From: Lutimaribacter pacificus
Lineage (GTDB): Bacteria > Pseudomonadota > Alphaproteobacteria > Rhodobacterales > Rhodobacteraceae
Length of the DNA stretch: 64,000 nucleotides
Assembly: GCF_900142185.1 (NCBI RefSeq)
Contig: NZ_FQZZ01000001.1
Coordinates: 1,054,001-1,118,000 of the forward strand
Direction: 5' to 3'
Shown here: positions 48,495-56,898 of the stretch, in pieces
Numbering within the stretch: position 1 is the stretch's first letter
How the letters are laid out: each line of letters opens with the position of its first letter
Made by a program: the position numbers and the translations under genes
Notes under the pieces: generated by a model
What the model saw: only the letters and a program-made list of their open reading frames with translations
What the model was told of the DNA's origin: nothing
Databases searched by the model: none

Positions 48495-49043
48495 GTGGCC
48501 AATTTGACCAACGAAGCTAACAGCACCCGCAGAGTGAACGGACAGGTTAAGTGGTTTGATCCCGTAAAGGGTTTTGGTTTTGTAGTCGCCGACGAAGGCG
48601 GGCCGGACATTCTGCTTCATGCAAACGTCCTGAGGAATTTCGGGCAAAGCTCGGTCGCCGATGGCGCCCGGGTCGAGATTGCCGTGCAGGAAACGCCGCG
48701 GGGGGTTCAGGCGACAGAAGTCCTGTCGATCGAACCGCCGGCGGGGACCGGCATCGGAACGCTCGCCGATTTCGAGGAAATAGATCCCGCGACCATCGCG
48801 GCCGCCCCGCTGGAGCCGGCGCGCGTCAAGTGGTTCGACAAGGGCAAGGGCTTCGGTTTCGGCAACGTGTTCGGCCGCGGCGAGGACGTGTTCATCCATA
48901 TCGAGGTGCTCCGGCGCTCGGGGCTGGCCGATCTGCAACCCGGCGAGGCGGTATGCCTGCGGGTGATCGACGGCAAGCGCGGGCGCATGGCGACCGAGGT
49001 CCTGGCCTGGGAAGCGGCGCTGAAGAAATCCGGGGAGGATTGA
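48495..49043 (+). CDS. protein with two cold-shock domains
   Basis: About 182 residues from GTG 48495 (199 if ATG 48444 is used). Two CSDs: the first with GQVKWFDPVKGFGFV and ILLHANVL, the second with ARVKWFDKGKGFGFG and VFIHIEVL, joined by an acidic/proline linker. RNP1 (KGFGF) and RNP2 cores are intact in both, so single-stranded RNA/DNA binding is expected. GTG 48495 is preferred because the upstream ATG lies in a hairpin without a Shine-Dalgarno. The stop overlaps the DUF192 gene start by one base. Confidence 0.85.
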   Translation: MANLTNEANSTRRVNGQVKWFDPVKGFGFVVADEGGPDILLHANVLRNFGQSSVADGARVEIAVQETPRGVQATEVLSIEPPAGTGIGTLADFEEIDPATIAAAPLEPARVKWFDKGKGFGFGNVFGRGEDVFIHIEVLRRSGLADLQPGEAVCLRVIDGKRGRMATEVLAWEAALKKSGED

Positions 49044-49537
49044 TGCGTTTCGCGTGGCACGCAGCTGTTTTCACGGTATTTTCGGTTCTGGTTCTGGGTT
49101 TTGCCACGTCGCATCCGCGGGCCGAAACGGCGGCCTGCGCACCGGGGCAGGTGTTCCTGCGCGGCGACTGGGGGCAGGCGCGGTTCTCCGTCGACCTGGC
49201 GCTAAGCGCCGAAGAGCGCGCGCGCGGCCTGATGTTCGTCGAGAAGATGCCGGCAAGCCGGGGGATGCTGTTCGTCTATCCCCGGCCCGGTCCGGCCTCG
49301 TTCTGGATGAAGAACACGCTGATCCCGCTCGACATGATCTTTCTCGATACCACCGGCACGGTGCGCCACGTCCATCACCGGGCGAAACCGGGCGACCTGA
49401 CGCCGATCGACGGCGGCGACGGCATCCTGGCGGTGCTGGAAATCAACGGCGGGCTGGCGAAATCGCTGGGTATCGTGCCGGGCAGCCAGATGCGCCACCC
49501 GGCCTTTGCCGGCGGTCCGGCCGCCTGGCCCTGCTGA
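49043..49537 (+). CDS. DUF192-family exported protein
   Basis: 164 residues. The N-terminal signal (AAVFTVFSVLVLGFATSHPRA) leads to a DUF192 domain: ERARGLMFVEKMPASRGMLFVYP, FWMKNTLIPLDMIFLD and a late VLEINGGLAKSLGI. The family is widespread and of unknown function, a compact beta-barrel-like fold. GGGGAGG precedes ATG 49043, which shares a base with the cold-shock gene stop. Confidence 0.86.
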   Translation: MRFAWHAAVFTVFSVLVLGFATSHPRAETAACAPGQVFLRGDWGQARFSVDLALSAEERARGLMFVEKMPASRGMLFVYPRPGPASFWMKNTLIPLDMIFLDTTGTVRHVHHRAKPGDLTPIDGGDGILAVLEINGGLAKSLGIVPGSQMRHPAFAGGPAAWPC

Positions 49538-49573
49538 GCCGCGCGGCCCGGCCGGAACCCGAAAGGGCAAATA

Positions 49574-49602
49574 CCCCGGCCACCGGCGGCCAGGGGGGTT
49601 TT
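49574..49602 (+). terminator. putative terminator after the CSD-DUF192 pair
   Basis: CCCCGGCC (49574-49581) pairs with GGCC-A-GGGG (49588-49596, one bulged A), and is followed by a short TTTT run at 49599-49602. It lies 37 bp past the DUF192 stop and before tRNA-Pro. Confidence 0.55.
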
Positions 49603-49638
49603 CAAACCGGAATGCGCAGGGTAATGGACCGCATGGAT

Positions 49639-49715
49639 CGGGACGTGGCGCAGTCTGGTAGCGCACCTGTTTTGGGTACAGGGGGTCGTGAGTTCGAATC
49701 TCGCCGTCCCGACCA
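49639..49715 (+). tRNA. tRNA-Pro (anticodon TGG)
   Basis: 77 nt with encoded CCA. The acceptor arm CGGGACG pairs with CGTCCCG; the D-arm is GCGCAGTCTGGTAGCGC, and the anticodon stem CCTGT/ACAGG encloses loop TTTGGGT with anticodon TGG. The T arm contains GTTCGAATC. This isoacceptor reads CCA/CCG-type proline codons. It lies 57 bp upstream of bioM on the same strand. Confidence 0.97.
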
Positions 49716-49772
49716 TTCCTTCTCCGGCCCTTATGGCCTGCGGGCGTGATCCAGACGAAAGCGGTTCAGACC

Positions 49773-50492
49773 ATGGGCATTTCCGGCATCCAGATCGAGG
49801 CTGTGACGCTGTCGCATGGCGGGCGTCGCCTGTTCGACGGGTTGTCGCTGGACCTGTCCGAGCGGCGCGTGGCGATCATCGGCCGCAACGGCGCGGGCAA
49901 GACGCAGCTTGCGCGGCTGCTGTCGGGGCTGGGCGCACCGGATGCCGGCAGCGTGCGGGTGCATGGCGTCGACGTGGCGCGCGACCGCAAGGCGGCGCTG
50001 TCCACCGTGGGCATCCTGTTCCAGAATCCCGATCACCAGATCATCTTTCCCACCGTCGAAGAGGAACTGACTTTCGGCCTGCGCAGCCAGGGCCACGACG
50101 CACAGGCGGCAGCGCAGGCGGTGGCGGGGATGCTGCACAGTTTCGGCCGCGCCGACTGGGCCGCGCGCCCGGTGCACGAGCTGAGCCAGGGCCAGCGTCA
50201 CCTTGTCTGCCTGATGGCGGTGCTGCTGATGGCACCGCGCGTGATCGTGCTGGACGAACCCTTTGCCGGGCTCGACATGGCCACCACGCTGCGGCTGACA
50301 CGCCACCTGGACGCGGTGGAGCAGCAGCTTGTCCACATCACCCACGATCTTGAGGCGGTGGCGGGCTATGACCGCGTGGTCTGGCTCGATGCGGGCGCGG
50401 TGCGGGCGGACGGGGCGCCGGGGCAGGTGATTCCCGCCTACCGGGCCGAGATGGCGGCGCTGGGGGGCAGCGATGCTTTCACTGACCTCTGA
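49773..50492 (+). CDS. bioM: biotin transporter ATPase subunit BioM (ECF-type)
   Basis: 239 residues; ATP-binding cassette subunit of the ECF biotin transporter. Walker A GRNGAGKT, Q-loop FQNPDHQI, signature LSQGQRH, Walker B VIVLDEPFAGLD and switch ITHD are all present. The FQNPDHQIIFPTVEEEL segment is typical of ECF-A subunits. ATG 49773 is preferred; a GTG at 49746 is also in frame, and neither has a strong Shine-Dalgarno. The stop lies 20 bp inside bioN. Confidence 0.9.
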   Translation: MGISGIQIEAVTLSHGGRRLFDGLSLDLSERRVAIIGRNGAGKTQLARLLSGLGAPDAGSVRVHGVDVARDRKAALSTVGILFQNPDHQIIFPTVEEELTFGLRSQGHDAQAAAQAVAGMLHSFGRADWAARPVHELSQGQRHLVCLMAVLLMAPRVIVLDEPFAGLDMATTLRLTRHLDAVEQQLVHITHDLEAVAGYDRVVWLDAGAVRADGAPGQVIPAYRAEMAALGGSDAFTDL

Positions 50493-51072
50493 CATCCGCA
50501 CGCCCTGGCACCGGGTGCCCGCCGGGGCCAAGCTGCTGACGCTGCTGGCGGCGACCGCGCTGGCCTTCTGGCTGCGCACGCCGGGGCAGGCGGGCGTGTT
50601 CCTTGCCGCGGTCTGGGCGCTTTACCTGCCCGGCGGCGGGCGGTTCCTGCGGCAGGGGCTGCGCCTGATGAAGCCGGTGCTGCCCTTCGTCGTGATCATC
50701 CTCGGCTGGCACTGGTTCACCGGCGCGCTGGCGGCGGGCGTGGTGATCGTGGCGCGGATCGTGGCGCTGGTGTCGCTGGCCAACCTCGTGACCATGACCA
50801 CCCGGTTGCAGGACATGCTGGACCGGGTGGATGCGGCGCTGGCGCTGCTGCGGCTGCCCGCCAGGTGGCGGCGGCGGCTGGCGCTGTCGGTGGCGCTGGT
50901 GATCCGCTTTACCCCGGTGCTGGTGCAGAAGGGCGCGGCGCTGGGGCAGGCGTGGCGCGCGCGCTCGACCCGGCGGCCGGGCTGGCGGCTGGTGCTGCCC
51001 TTCGCGCTGGTGGCGCTGGACGATGCCGAGCGCGTGGCCGAGGCCTTGCGCGCCCGTTCCGGCGGGCTGTAA
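50473..51072 (+). CDS. bioN: biotin transporter transmembrane coupling subunit BioN
   Basis: 199 residues; the T component coupling BioM ATP hydrolysis to BioY. About five transmembrane helices (LLTLLAATALAFWL, FLAAVWALYL, VVIILGWHWF, VVIVARIVALVSLA, LALSVALVIRFTP). The cytoplasmic coupling motifs GQAWRARSTRRPGW and ERVAEALRARSGG correspond to the two Ala-Arg-Ser/Gly boxes of ECF-T proteins. It overlaps bioM by 20 bp. Confidence 0.9.
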   Translation: MLSLTSDIRTPWHRVPAGAKLLTLLAATALAFWLRTPGQAGVFLAAVWALYLPGGGRFLRQGLRLMKPVLPFVVIILGWHWFTGALAAGVVIVARIVALVSLANLVTMTTRLQDMLDRVDAALALLRLPARWRRRLALSVALVIRFTPVLVQKGAALGQAWRARSTRRPGWRLVLPFALVALDDAERVAEALRARSGGL

Positions 51073-51103
51073 AAGGGCGCAAAAGCGAACGGAAGGACAG
51101 AGA

Positions 51104-51643
51104 ATGGAACGCAACATCACCCTTATCGCCCTGTTTGCGGCGCTGATCGCCGCGCTGGGACTCGTGCCCAGTTTCATGCTGGCCAGCGGCGTGCCGATTT
51201 CCGCGCAAAGCATGGGCGTCATGCTGGCGGGCACCATCCTTGGCGCGCGGCGCGGGGCGCTGGCGGTGCTGCTGGTGCTGTTCCTCGTGGCGCTCGGCCT
51301 GCCGCTGCTGGCGGGCGGGCGCGCGGGGCTGGGCGTCTTTGCCGGGCCGACCATGGGCTTTCTTGTGGGCTGGCCGGTCGCGGCCTTCGTCACCGGCTGG
51401 CTGGCCGGACGGTGGCGCGATGGCACGCCGGTGGTGATGCCCGCGATCGCGGCCTTCATCGGCGGGGTGATCGTGCTTTATGCCTTCGGCATCGGGGGCT
51501 TTGCGATCATCGCGGACAAGACGCTGCTGCAATCGGCGGCGGTCATGGGGGTCTACGTGCCCGGCGATATCGTCAAGGCGGTGCTGACCGGCTTCATCAC
51601 CGAGGGTGTGCTGCGCGCGCGCCCGGGCCTTGCCCGGGGCTGA
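51104..51643 (+). CDS. bioY: biotin-binding substrate component BioY
   Basis: 179 residues with about six helices; the S component that binds biotin. The motif GVPISAQSMGVMLAGTILGARRGALAVLLVL is diagnostic of BioY, with later GPTMGFLVGW and VYVPGDIVKAVLTG. GGAAGGA lies before ATG 51104. bioMNY forms a complete transporter; no BioR-like TTATCTATAA operator could be seen upstream. Confidence 0.94.
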   Translation: MERNITLIALFAALIAALGLVPSFMLASGVPISAQSMGVMLAGTILGARRGALAVLLVLFLVALGLPLLAGGRAGLGVFAGPTMGFLVGWPVAAFVTGWLAGRWRDGTPVVMPAIAAFIGGVIVLYAFGIGGFAIIADKTLLQSAAVMGVYVPGDIVKAVLTGFITEGVLRARPGLARG

Positions 51644-51649
51644 GCGCGC

Positions 51650-51886
51650 TCAGCCCGGACCGCGCCGGATCAGGTGGCGCTGGTGGTCGCCGATATCCTC
51701 CAGCGCCAGGTGATCGTGCCCGGCCTCGGCGCAGAAATGCGGCAGGTCGATCCGCGCCATCGCGTCATCGGCCAGCACTTCGACCAGCGCGCCCGGCGGC
51801 AGGCCAAGCAGCACCTTGCGCGCGCGCAGGACGGGCAGCGGGCAGATCAGCCCGCGCGCGTCGATCTGGATCGCCGGGTCGGTCAT
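51650..51886 (-). CDS. TusA-family sulfur carrier protein
   Basis: 78 residues with the CPxP motif of TusA/SirA proteins: DARGLICPLPVLRARKVL with the persulfide-forming Cys15. TusA-like proteins pass sulfur in thiolated-tRNA or molybdenum-cofactor biogenesis. It is convergent with bioY (6 bp between stops) and divergent from ccdA, so it is a single-gene unit. Confidence 0.88.
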   Translation of the reverse strand: MTDPAIQIDARGLICPLPVLRARKVLLGLPPGALVEVLADDAMARIDLPHFCAEAGHDHLALEDIGDHQRHLIRRGPG

Positions 51887-51989
51887 GCCGCCCGATTACC
51901 GCGCCCTTCACGCGCTGTCCACGCGCATGTGACCTTGCGTCCCGCCCTTGGGGCGTGACGCCACGCGCGCGGCGGGCTATGCAGGCGCC

Positions 51990-52739
51990 ATGTTCGGAAT
52001 CGAGATCATAGACGCGGCCCTGTTGCCGGCGATGTTCGTGGCGCTTTTCGCGGGGCTGATTTCGTTCCTGTCGCCCTGCGTGCTGCCCATCGTGCCGCCC
52101 TACCTGGCCTATATGAGCGGCGTTTCCCTGGCCGACCTCAACCGCGAGGATGCGCCCGCCAGCGCGCTGACGCCGGCGGTGTTCTTCGTGCTGGGCCTGT
52201 CCACCGTGTTCCTGCTGCTGGGATTCGCCGCCAGCGCGGTGGGGGCGCTGTTTTTGCAATACCAGGGCTGGTTCAACACCATCGCGGGCGTGATCGTGAT
52301 GATCTTCGGCGCGCATTTCGTGGGCGTCTACCGCATCGGCTTCCTTGACCGCGAGGCGCGGCTGGACGCGGGCGACCGGGGCGGCAGCGCCTTCGGTGCC
52401 TACGTGCTGGGGCTGGCCTTCGCCTTCGGCTGGACGCCCTGCATCGGCCCGCAACTGGGCGCGATCCTGTCGCTGGCCGCCTCCGAGGCGTCCGTCGCGC
52501 GCGGCACGCTGCTGCTGGCGGTCTATGCCGCGGGGCTGGGCATCCCGTTCCTGCTGGTCGCGGCCTTCCTGCCGCGGATGCAGGGGGTGATGGGCTGGAT
52601 GAAGCGCCACATGGAACAGATCGAGCGCGTCATGGGCCTGCTGCTGTGGACCATCGGGCTGCTGATGCTGACCGGCGGGTTCTCGGCCTTTTCCTACTGG
52701 CTGCTGGAAACCTTCCCGGCGCTGGCCGTGCTGGGCTGA
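51990..52739 (+). CDS. ccdA: cytochrome c biogenesis thiol transporter CcdA
   Basis: 249 residues, six transmembrane helices. The two redox cysteines are in conserved positions: FLSPCVLPIVPPYL near the N-terminus and FGWTPCIGPQLGAIL in helix 4. CcdA carries electrons from cytoplasmic thioredoxin to periplasmic thiol-disulfide proteins for cytochrome c maturation. ATG 51990 puts the first helix near the N-terminus. Confidence 0.93.
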   Translation: MFGIEIIDAALLPAMFVALFAGLISFLSPCVLPIVPPYLAYMSGVSLADLNREDAPASALTPAVFFVLGLSTVFLLLGFAASAVGALFLQYQGWFNTIAGVIVMIFGAHFVGVYRIGFLDREARLDAGDRGGSAFGAYVLGLAFAFGWTPCIGPQLGAILSLAASEASVARGTLLLAVYAAGLGIPFLLVAAFLPRMQGVMGWMKRHMEQIERVMGLLLWTIGLLMLTGGFSAFSYWLLETFPALAVLG

Positions 52740-52811
52740 TCCGGTCCCGGCCGCTATCGCGCCTTACGCTTGTCGAAATCCCGGGGTATCCTGCCGCAAA
52801 ACAGGTGTGGC

Positions 52812-54047
52812 ATGAGCGGTTCCGATTTCCAAGACAAGCGCAGGCGCCGGGTGTTCTATATCCCCGGCTACGACCCGATTCACCCCCGCCGCTATCGTGA
52901 GCTTTACCGCAAGGAGGGCCGCGACCAGGCGGCGATCACGGGCTATGACCTGACGCTCAGCCCCGGCAAGGGCGATAGCGGGCGCTATGGCTGGCACGTG
53001 GAAACACTGGTGGACGGCGCCCGCACCGACACCGATGTCGAGGTGCTGGTCTGGTCCGACATCGTGCGCGACAGCATGTCGAACTCGATCCCCGCGACCT
53101 ATCTGCAACTGCTGCGCACGGCCTGGGCCTATATCGGGTCGGGGGCGCTGTGGCGGTTGATGCGCTTGCGCAAGGGGCCGGTGATCGCGGCGCTTTACCC
53201 CATCGTCATGCTGCTGGCGCAACTGGCGCTGGCGCTGCTGGCGGGCTGGCTTCTGTGGCGTGCGGCGGGGCTTTTGACGCCGTGGCTGGGCGTCGCGGCG
53301 CAGGGGATCGGCGCGCTGGCGGGCATCGCGCTGGCGGTGCTGGTGCTGCGCTGGTTCAGGGCGCGCGACAACCGGCTTTACGCCTATTACCTGATGCACG
53401 ACTTTGCCTATTCCGCGCAGGCGCGCGGCGCGAACCCGCCCGAGCTGGAGGCGCGGATGGCCGAATTCGCCGATACCGTGGCCGCGGCGCTGCAGACGGA
53501 CGTGGACGAGGTGCTGGTCGTCGGCCATTCCTCGGGGGCGCATCTGGGCGTGTCGATCCTGGCCGACCTGATCCGCGACGGACGGGTGCCGCCGGACGGC
53601 CCGGCGCTGGCGTTCCTGAGCCTCGGGCAGGTGGTGCCGATGGTGTCGTTCCTGCCCGATGCCTGGCGGCTCAGGCGCGACCTGGCGTATCTCGCGCAAT
53701 CCGACCGGCTGACATGGGTCGACGTGACCGCGCCGGGCGACGGTTGCGCCTTTGCGCTGTGCGATCCGGTGGCGGTGTCGGGGGTGGCGCCGCAGGACAA
53801 ACGCTGGCCGCTGGTGTTTTCCGCCGCCTTCACCCAGACGCTCGGCCCCGAACGCCTTGCGGCGCTGAAACGGCGCTATTTCCGGCTGCATTTCCAGTAT
53901 CTCTGCGCCTTCGACCGGCCCAAGGATTACGATTACTTCCTGATCACCGCCGGGCCGGTCACGCTGGCCGACCGCTATCGCGGGCGGCCCGCCTCGGTCA
54001 GCCGGATCGAACGCGCGGTGTCGGGCCATGTGGGCGTGACGCCATGA
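52812..54047 (+). CDS. membrane protein with alpha/beta-hydrolase-like elbow, unrecognised
   Basis: 411 residues. RRRVFYIPGYDP at the N-terminus resembles the oxyanion-hole strand of alpha/beta hydrolases, and VLVVGHSSGAHLGVSILADL (about 237-256) gives a G-x-S-x-G nucleophile elbow. In between lie two adjacent hydrophobic helices (about 119-180: IAALYPIVMLLAQLALALLAGWLL, GIGALAGIALAVLVLRWF). I cannot assign a named family; catalysis depends on finding the Asp/His partners. The stop overlaps the P450 start (ATGA), so the two are made together. Confidence 0.75.
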   Translation: MSGSDFQDKRRRRVFYIPGYDPIHPRRYRELYRKEGRDQAAITGYDLTLSPGKGDSGRYGWHVETLVDGARTDTDVEVLVWSDIVRDSMSNSIPATYLQLLRTAWAYIGSGALWRLMRLRKGPVIAALYPIVMLLAQLALALLAGWLLWRAAGLLTPWLGVAAQGIGALAGIALAVLVLRWFRARDNRLYAYYLMHDFAYSAQARGANPPELEARMAEFADTVAAALQTDVDEVLVVGHSSGAHLGVSILADLIRDGRVPPDGPALAFLSLGQVVPMVSFLPDAWRLRRDLAYLAQSDRLTWVDVTAPGDGCAFALCDPVAVSGVAPQDKRWPLVFSAAFTQTLGPERLAALKRRYFRLHFQYLCAFDRPKDYDYFLITAGPVTLADRYRGRPASVSRIERAVSGHVGVTP

Positions 54048-55393
54048 TCCCGCCCAAGCCGCCCGCGCGCCCCGACCGGGTATCGCTGCTGAAATATGTC
54101 CGGCTGTTCCGCCGCGATATCCTGTCGGCGCAGCCCGCGCGGCTTTATCGCGCGTGGATGGCCGAGTTCCGCACGCCGTTCTTCCGCTCCTACCTTGTCA
54201 ACCAGCCCGAACTGGTGCGCCGCGTCCTGAAAGAGCGCCCCGGTGATTTCCCCAAATCCGGCCGCATCGGCGAGGGGCTGCGCCCGCTCCTGGGCAACTC
54301 GGTCTTCCTGACCAACGGCGAGGTCTGGAAACGCCAGCGCCGCATCATCGACCCGGCATTCGAGGGCGGGCGGCTGAAAGATACCTATGCCGCGATGTGG
54401 CAGGCGGCGGATGCCTGCGTTGCCCGGCTGGGCGCGCGGGCGGGCGGCCAGGTCGAGATCGAAGAGGTCATGAGCCACGCCGCCGCCGACGTGATCTTTC
54501 GCACGCTGTTTTCCATCCCGATCGAGCATGAAACCGCCGCGCGCGTGTTCCACGAGTTCCGCGACTACCAGCGCAGCCAGCCGATCCTGAACCTTGCCGC
54601 CTTCGTGCCGCTGCCGCGCTGGATGCCGCGATTCTTCCGCCGCCGCACGCGGGCCACGGCGCGCACGATCCGGGCGCTGATCGCCACGCTGACCGAGGCG
54701 CGGATGCAGGAGATCGCCGCCGGCACCGCCCCCGACGACCTGGCGACCAAGATCATGACCACCCGCGACCCGCAAACCGGGGCGCGGTTCGATACCGCCG
54801 AAATGACCGACCAGGTGGCGATCTTTTTCCTGGCCGGACACGAAACCAGCGCCTCGGCCCTGGCCTGGGCGGTGTATCTTCTGGCGCTTTACCCCGATTG
54901 GCAGGAGCGCGTGGCGCAAGAGGCCGCCGTGCTGAAAACCGGCGACTTCTCCGAGGTTGGCAAGCTGCGGATCAGCCGCGATGTGTTCCGCGAAACCCTG
55001 CGTCTCTATCCCCCGGTGCCGATGATGGTGCGCGAAACCACCTGCCCCGAGGAGATGCGCGACCGCGTGGCGCCGAAGGGCAGCCAGATCGTGCTCAGCC
55101 CCTGGCACCTGCACCGCCACGAACGGCTGTGGGAGCGCCCCGACCACTTCGACCCCGCGCGCTGGCAGACCGAAAACGGCAGGGCCTGCGCGCGCGATGC
55201 CTATATCCCGTTCTCTGCCGGGCCGCGCGTCTGCACCGGCGCCGGGTTCGCGATGGTCGAGGGGCCGCTGTTGCTGGCGCGGCTCTGCGCGGCGTTCCGG
55301 TTCGAGCCGGTGCCGGGCAGGGCGCCCGAGCCGGTGGCCCACCTGACCGTGCGCGCCCGCGACGGCATCCACCTGCGGGTCACGCCGCGCTAA
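54044..55393 (+). CDS. cytochrome P450
   Basis: 449 residues, complete. I-helix FLAGHETSA, K-helix ETLR (Glu317/Arg320), and haem loop FSAGPRVCTG with axial Cys397 are all intact, so haem binding and monooxygenase activity are expected. There is no N-terminal membrane anchor, but the amphipathic start and NGEVWKRQRRIIDPAF are like CYP102/CYP4-type fatty-acid or alkane hydroxylases. The redox partner is not encoded nearby. It is translationally coupled to the upstream hydrolase-like gene and ends 4 bp inside convergent DUF1638. Confidence 0.9.
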   Translation: MIPPKPPARPDRVSLLKYVRLFRRDILSAQPARLYRAWMAEFRTPFFRSYLVNQPELVRRVLKERPGDFPKSGRIGEGLRPLLGNSVFLTNGEVWKRQRRIIDPAFEGGRLKDTYAAMWQAADACVARLGARAGGQVEIEEVMSHAAADVIFRTLFSIPIEHETAARVFHEFRDYQRSQPILNLAAFVPLPRWMPRFFRRRTRATARTIRALIATLTEARMQEIAAGTAPDDLATKIMTTRDPQTGARFDTAEMTDQVAIFFLAGHETSASALAWAVYLLALYPDWQERVAQEAAVLKTGDFSEVGKLRISRDVFRETLRLYPPVPMMVRETTCPEEMRDRVAPKGSQIVLSPWHLHRHERLWERPDHFDPARWQTENGRACARDAYIPFSAGPRVCTGAGFAMVEGPLLLARLCAAFRFEPVPGRAPEPVAHLTVRARDGIHLRVTPR

Positions 55394-56025
55394 ACCTCCG
55401 CGAGGGTGGTTTCCAGATCGCCATAACCGGTAAAGCGCCGCTCGAATTCCAGCCCCAGCCGCCCGGCGCAGGCGCGCGCCTTTTCGGTCAGCGCCGGGTC
55501 GTCCGTCTGCGCCTGGTAGACCAGCTTTTCGTAATGGCCGAAATACATCTCCAACAGGTCGGGATGGCGGTCCAGCCCCAGCGGTTTCCACACGAAGGCA
55601 TCGAATTGCCGGACCAGGAAATCGGTCAGGTAGAAGGCGGTGATTTCCTCCTCGGCATGGGCGGCGAAGCGGTCATTGCCTTCGAAGAAGCTGTAGCAAT
55701 GCGGGCCTTGCACCATCTCGATGCCCAGCCGGTCGCAGGCCGCCTGCAACTGCCCGCCGGTGCCGCAATCGGCATAGACGACGAACACGTCGTCATACTC
55801 GGCGCGGCGCTTTTCCACCGCGTCCACCACCGCCTGCGTGATCCTGTCGGGGGTGTTGTGCAGGATCGCGGGCAGGCAGTGCAGGTCGAGGTGATCCCAG
55901 CCATTCGCCGCCCGCAAATCGAGGATCTCGCGCGCCAGCGCGCCGCAGGCGATCAGCAGCACGCGCCCCCGGCCGGTGGGGGCCAGGCCGCGTTCGGTCA
56001 GCGTGCGGTCGTCAGGCGTGGTCAT
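55390..56025 (-). CDS. DUF1638-family protein
   Basis: 211 residues. VLLIACGALAREILDL, LHCLPAILHNTPDRI, VFVVYADCGTGGQL and GPHCYSFFEGN are conserved blocks of DUF1638, which often lies near corrinoid-dependent methyltransferase genes. Several cysteines (IACGA, HCLPA, YADCGTGG, PHCYSF) could bind metal or an Fe-S centre. A clear AAGGAG precedes ATG 56025. The corrinoid protein gene is 0.9 kb away on the same strand, separated by a plus-strand gene. Function is inferred, not known. Confidence 0.82.
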   Translation of the reverse strand: MTTPDDRTLTERGLAPTGRGRVLLIACGALAREILDLRAANGWDHLDLHCLPAILHNTPDRITQAVVDAVEKRRAEYDDVFVVYADCGTGGQLQAACDRLGIEMVQGPHCYSFFEGNDRFAAHAEEEITAFYLTDFLVRQFDAFVWKPLGLDRHPDLLEMYFGHYEKLVYQAQTDDPALTEKARACAGRLGLEFERRFTGYGDLETTLAEV

Positions 56026-56142
56026 CTCTCATGCTCCTTGCGTGGCGGTCCGGTGCAGTGTGACGCGGCGTTCCGCGCGCATCCTGCCTGAAACCGACAT
56101 AGGTTGTGCCGGGACAGGCATCAATCGCAAAGGGTCCGCCGC

Positions 56143-56610
56143 ATGACCGACACCGCCACCAGTTTCGCCCCGCGCGTCGCGGATTTCGAATCCCGCGTGC
56201 GGGACAGTTTCGCACGGCAGGCGGTGATGCGCACGATGGGGGCCGAACTGCAATCGGTGATGCCGGGGCATGTCGAAATAACAATGCCTTACGCGGCAGA
56301 GTTCACCCAGCAGCACGGGTTTCTTCATGCCGGCACCGTGTCCACCGTGCTGGACAGCGCCTGCGGCTATGCCGGGTTCTCGCTGATGGATGCAGAGAGC
56401 GCGGTGCTGACCGTCGAATTCAAGATCAACCTGCTGGCCCCGGCGCAGGGCGCGCGATTCCGCTTTGCCGGAGAGGTGATCAAACCGGGCCGCACCATCG
56501 TTCTGGCGCAGGGCGCGGCCCATGCCATCGGCGAGGATGGCGCAGAAAAGCTGATCGCCACCATGACCTGCACGCTGATGGCGGTGCGTGATCGGGGGAT
56601 TAGCGGGTAA
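56143..56610 (+). CDS. PaaI/YigI-family acyl-CoA thioesterase (hotdog fold)
   Basis: 155 residues with a single hotdog domain: MPYAAEFTQQHGFLHAGTVSTVLDSACGYAG (the HGGxxx-like catalytic loop, here HGFLHAGTV with downstream Asp), then VEFKINLLAPAQGARFRFAGEVIKPGRTIV. Members hydrolyse acyl- or phenylacetyl-CoA; the natural substrate here is not evident. It is divergent from DUF1638 over 117 bp; copy 4 of R1 begins 28 bp after its stop. Confidence 0.85.
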   Translation: MTDTATSFAPRVADFESRVRDSFARQAVMRTMGAELQSVMPGHVEITMPYAAEFTQQHGFLHAGTVSTVLDSACGYAGFSLMDAESAVLTVEFKINLLAPAQGARFRFAGEVIKPGRTIVLAQGAAHAIGEDGAEKLIATMTCTLMAVRDRGISG

Positions 56611-56638
56611 GGGACAGCGCCGGTGGGGGCTCGGAGGG

Positions 56639-56817
56639 CACCTGCCCGGAACAGCCGCGCAGCGGCCCGGGCATCGCACGGCCGCCCCCCCGGCCGGGCG
56701 ATTGGCTGCCGCCAGTGCCACGGTCTGAGGGAGGAGGTGGCGGCGCGATAAATTGCCATGCCACAAATGTCGGATCGCCCGACCGCGGCCATGCGATGCC
56801 CTCTGTTGCAGTCAACC
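56639..56817 (+). repeat. dispersed repeat R1, copy 4
   Basis: A full-length copy. The left end keeps GCCCGGAACAGCCGCGCAGCGG and the left hairpin arm is exact; the right arm has one change (GGCCATGCGATGCCC). The core GTGCCACGGTCTGAGG is closest to copy 1. It lies between the thioesterase gene and the terminator of the corrinoid gene. Confidence 0.78.
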
Positions 56818-56846
56818 GGACGCACAGTCCGGGACTCACCCGCATG

Positions 56847-56873
56847 AAAAAGGCCCCGGACGGTGCCGGGGCC
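56847..56873 (-). terminator. intrinsic terminator of the corrinoid protein gene
   Basis: On the minus strand an 8-bp stem, GGCCCCGG (56873-56866) with CCGGGGCC (56859-56852), and a 6-nt loop are followed by TTTTT (56851-56847). It lies 26 bp past the corrinoid gene stop. Confidence 0.88.
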
Positions 56874-56898
56874 AAAGCATGACTGTTTTTCAATGCGC

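Noticed and set aside
49639-49715. tRNA-Pro as an integration site for a mobile island (bioMNY side)
   Set aside because: No direct repeat of the tRNA 3' end and no integrase downstream; bioMNY shows native composition.
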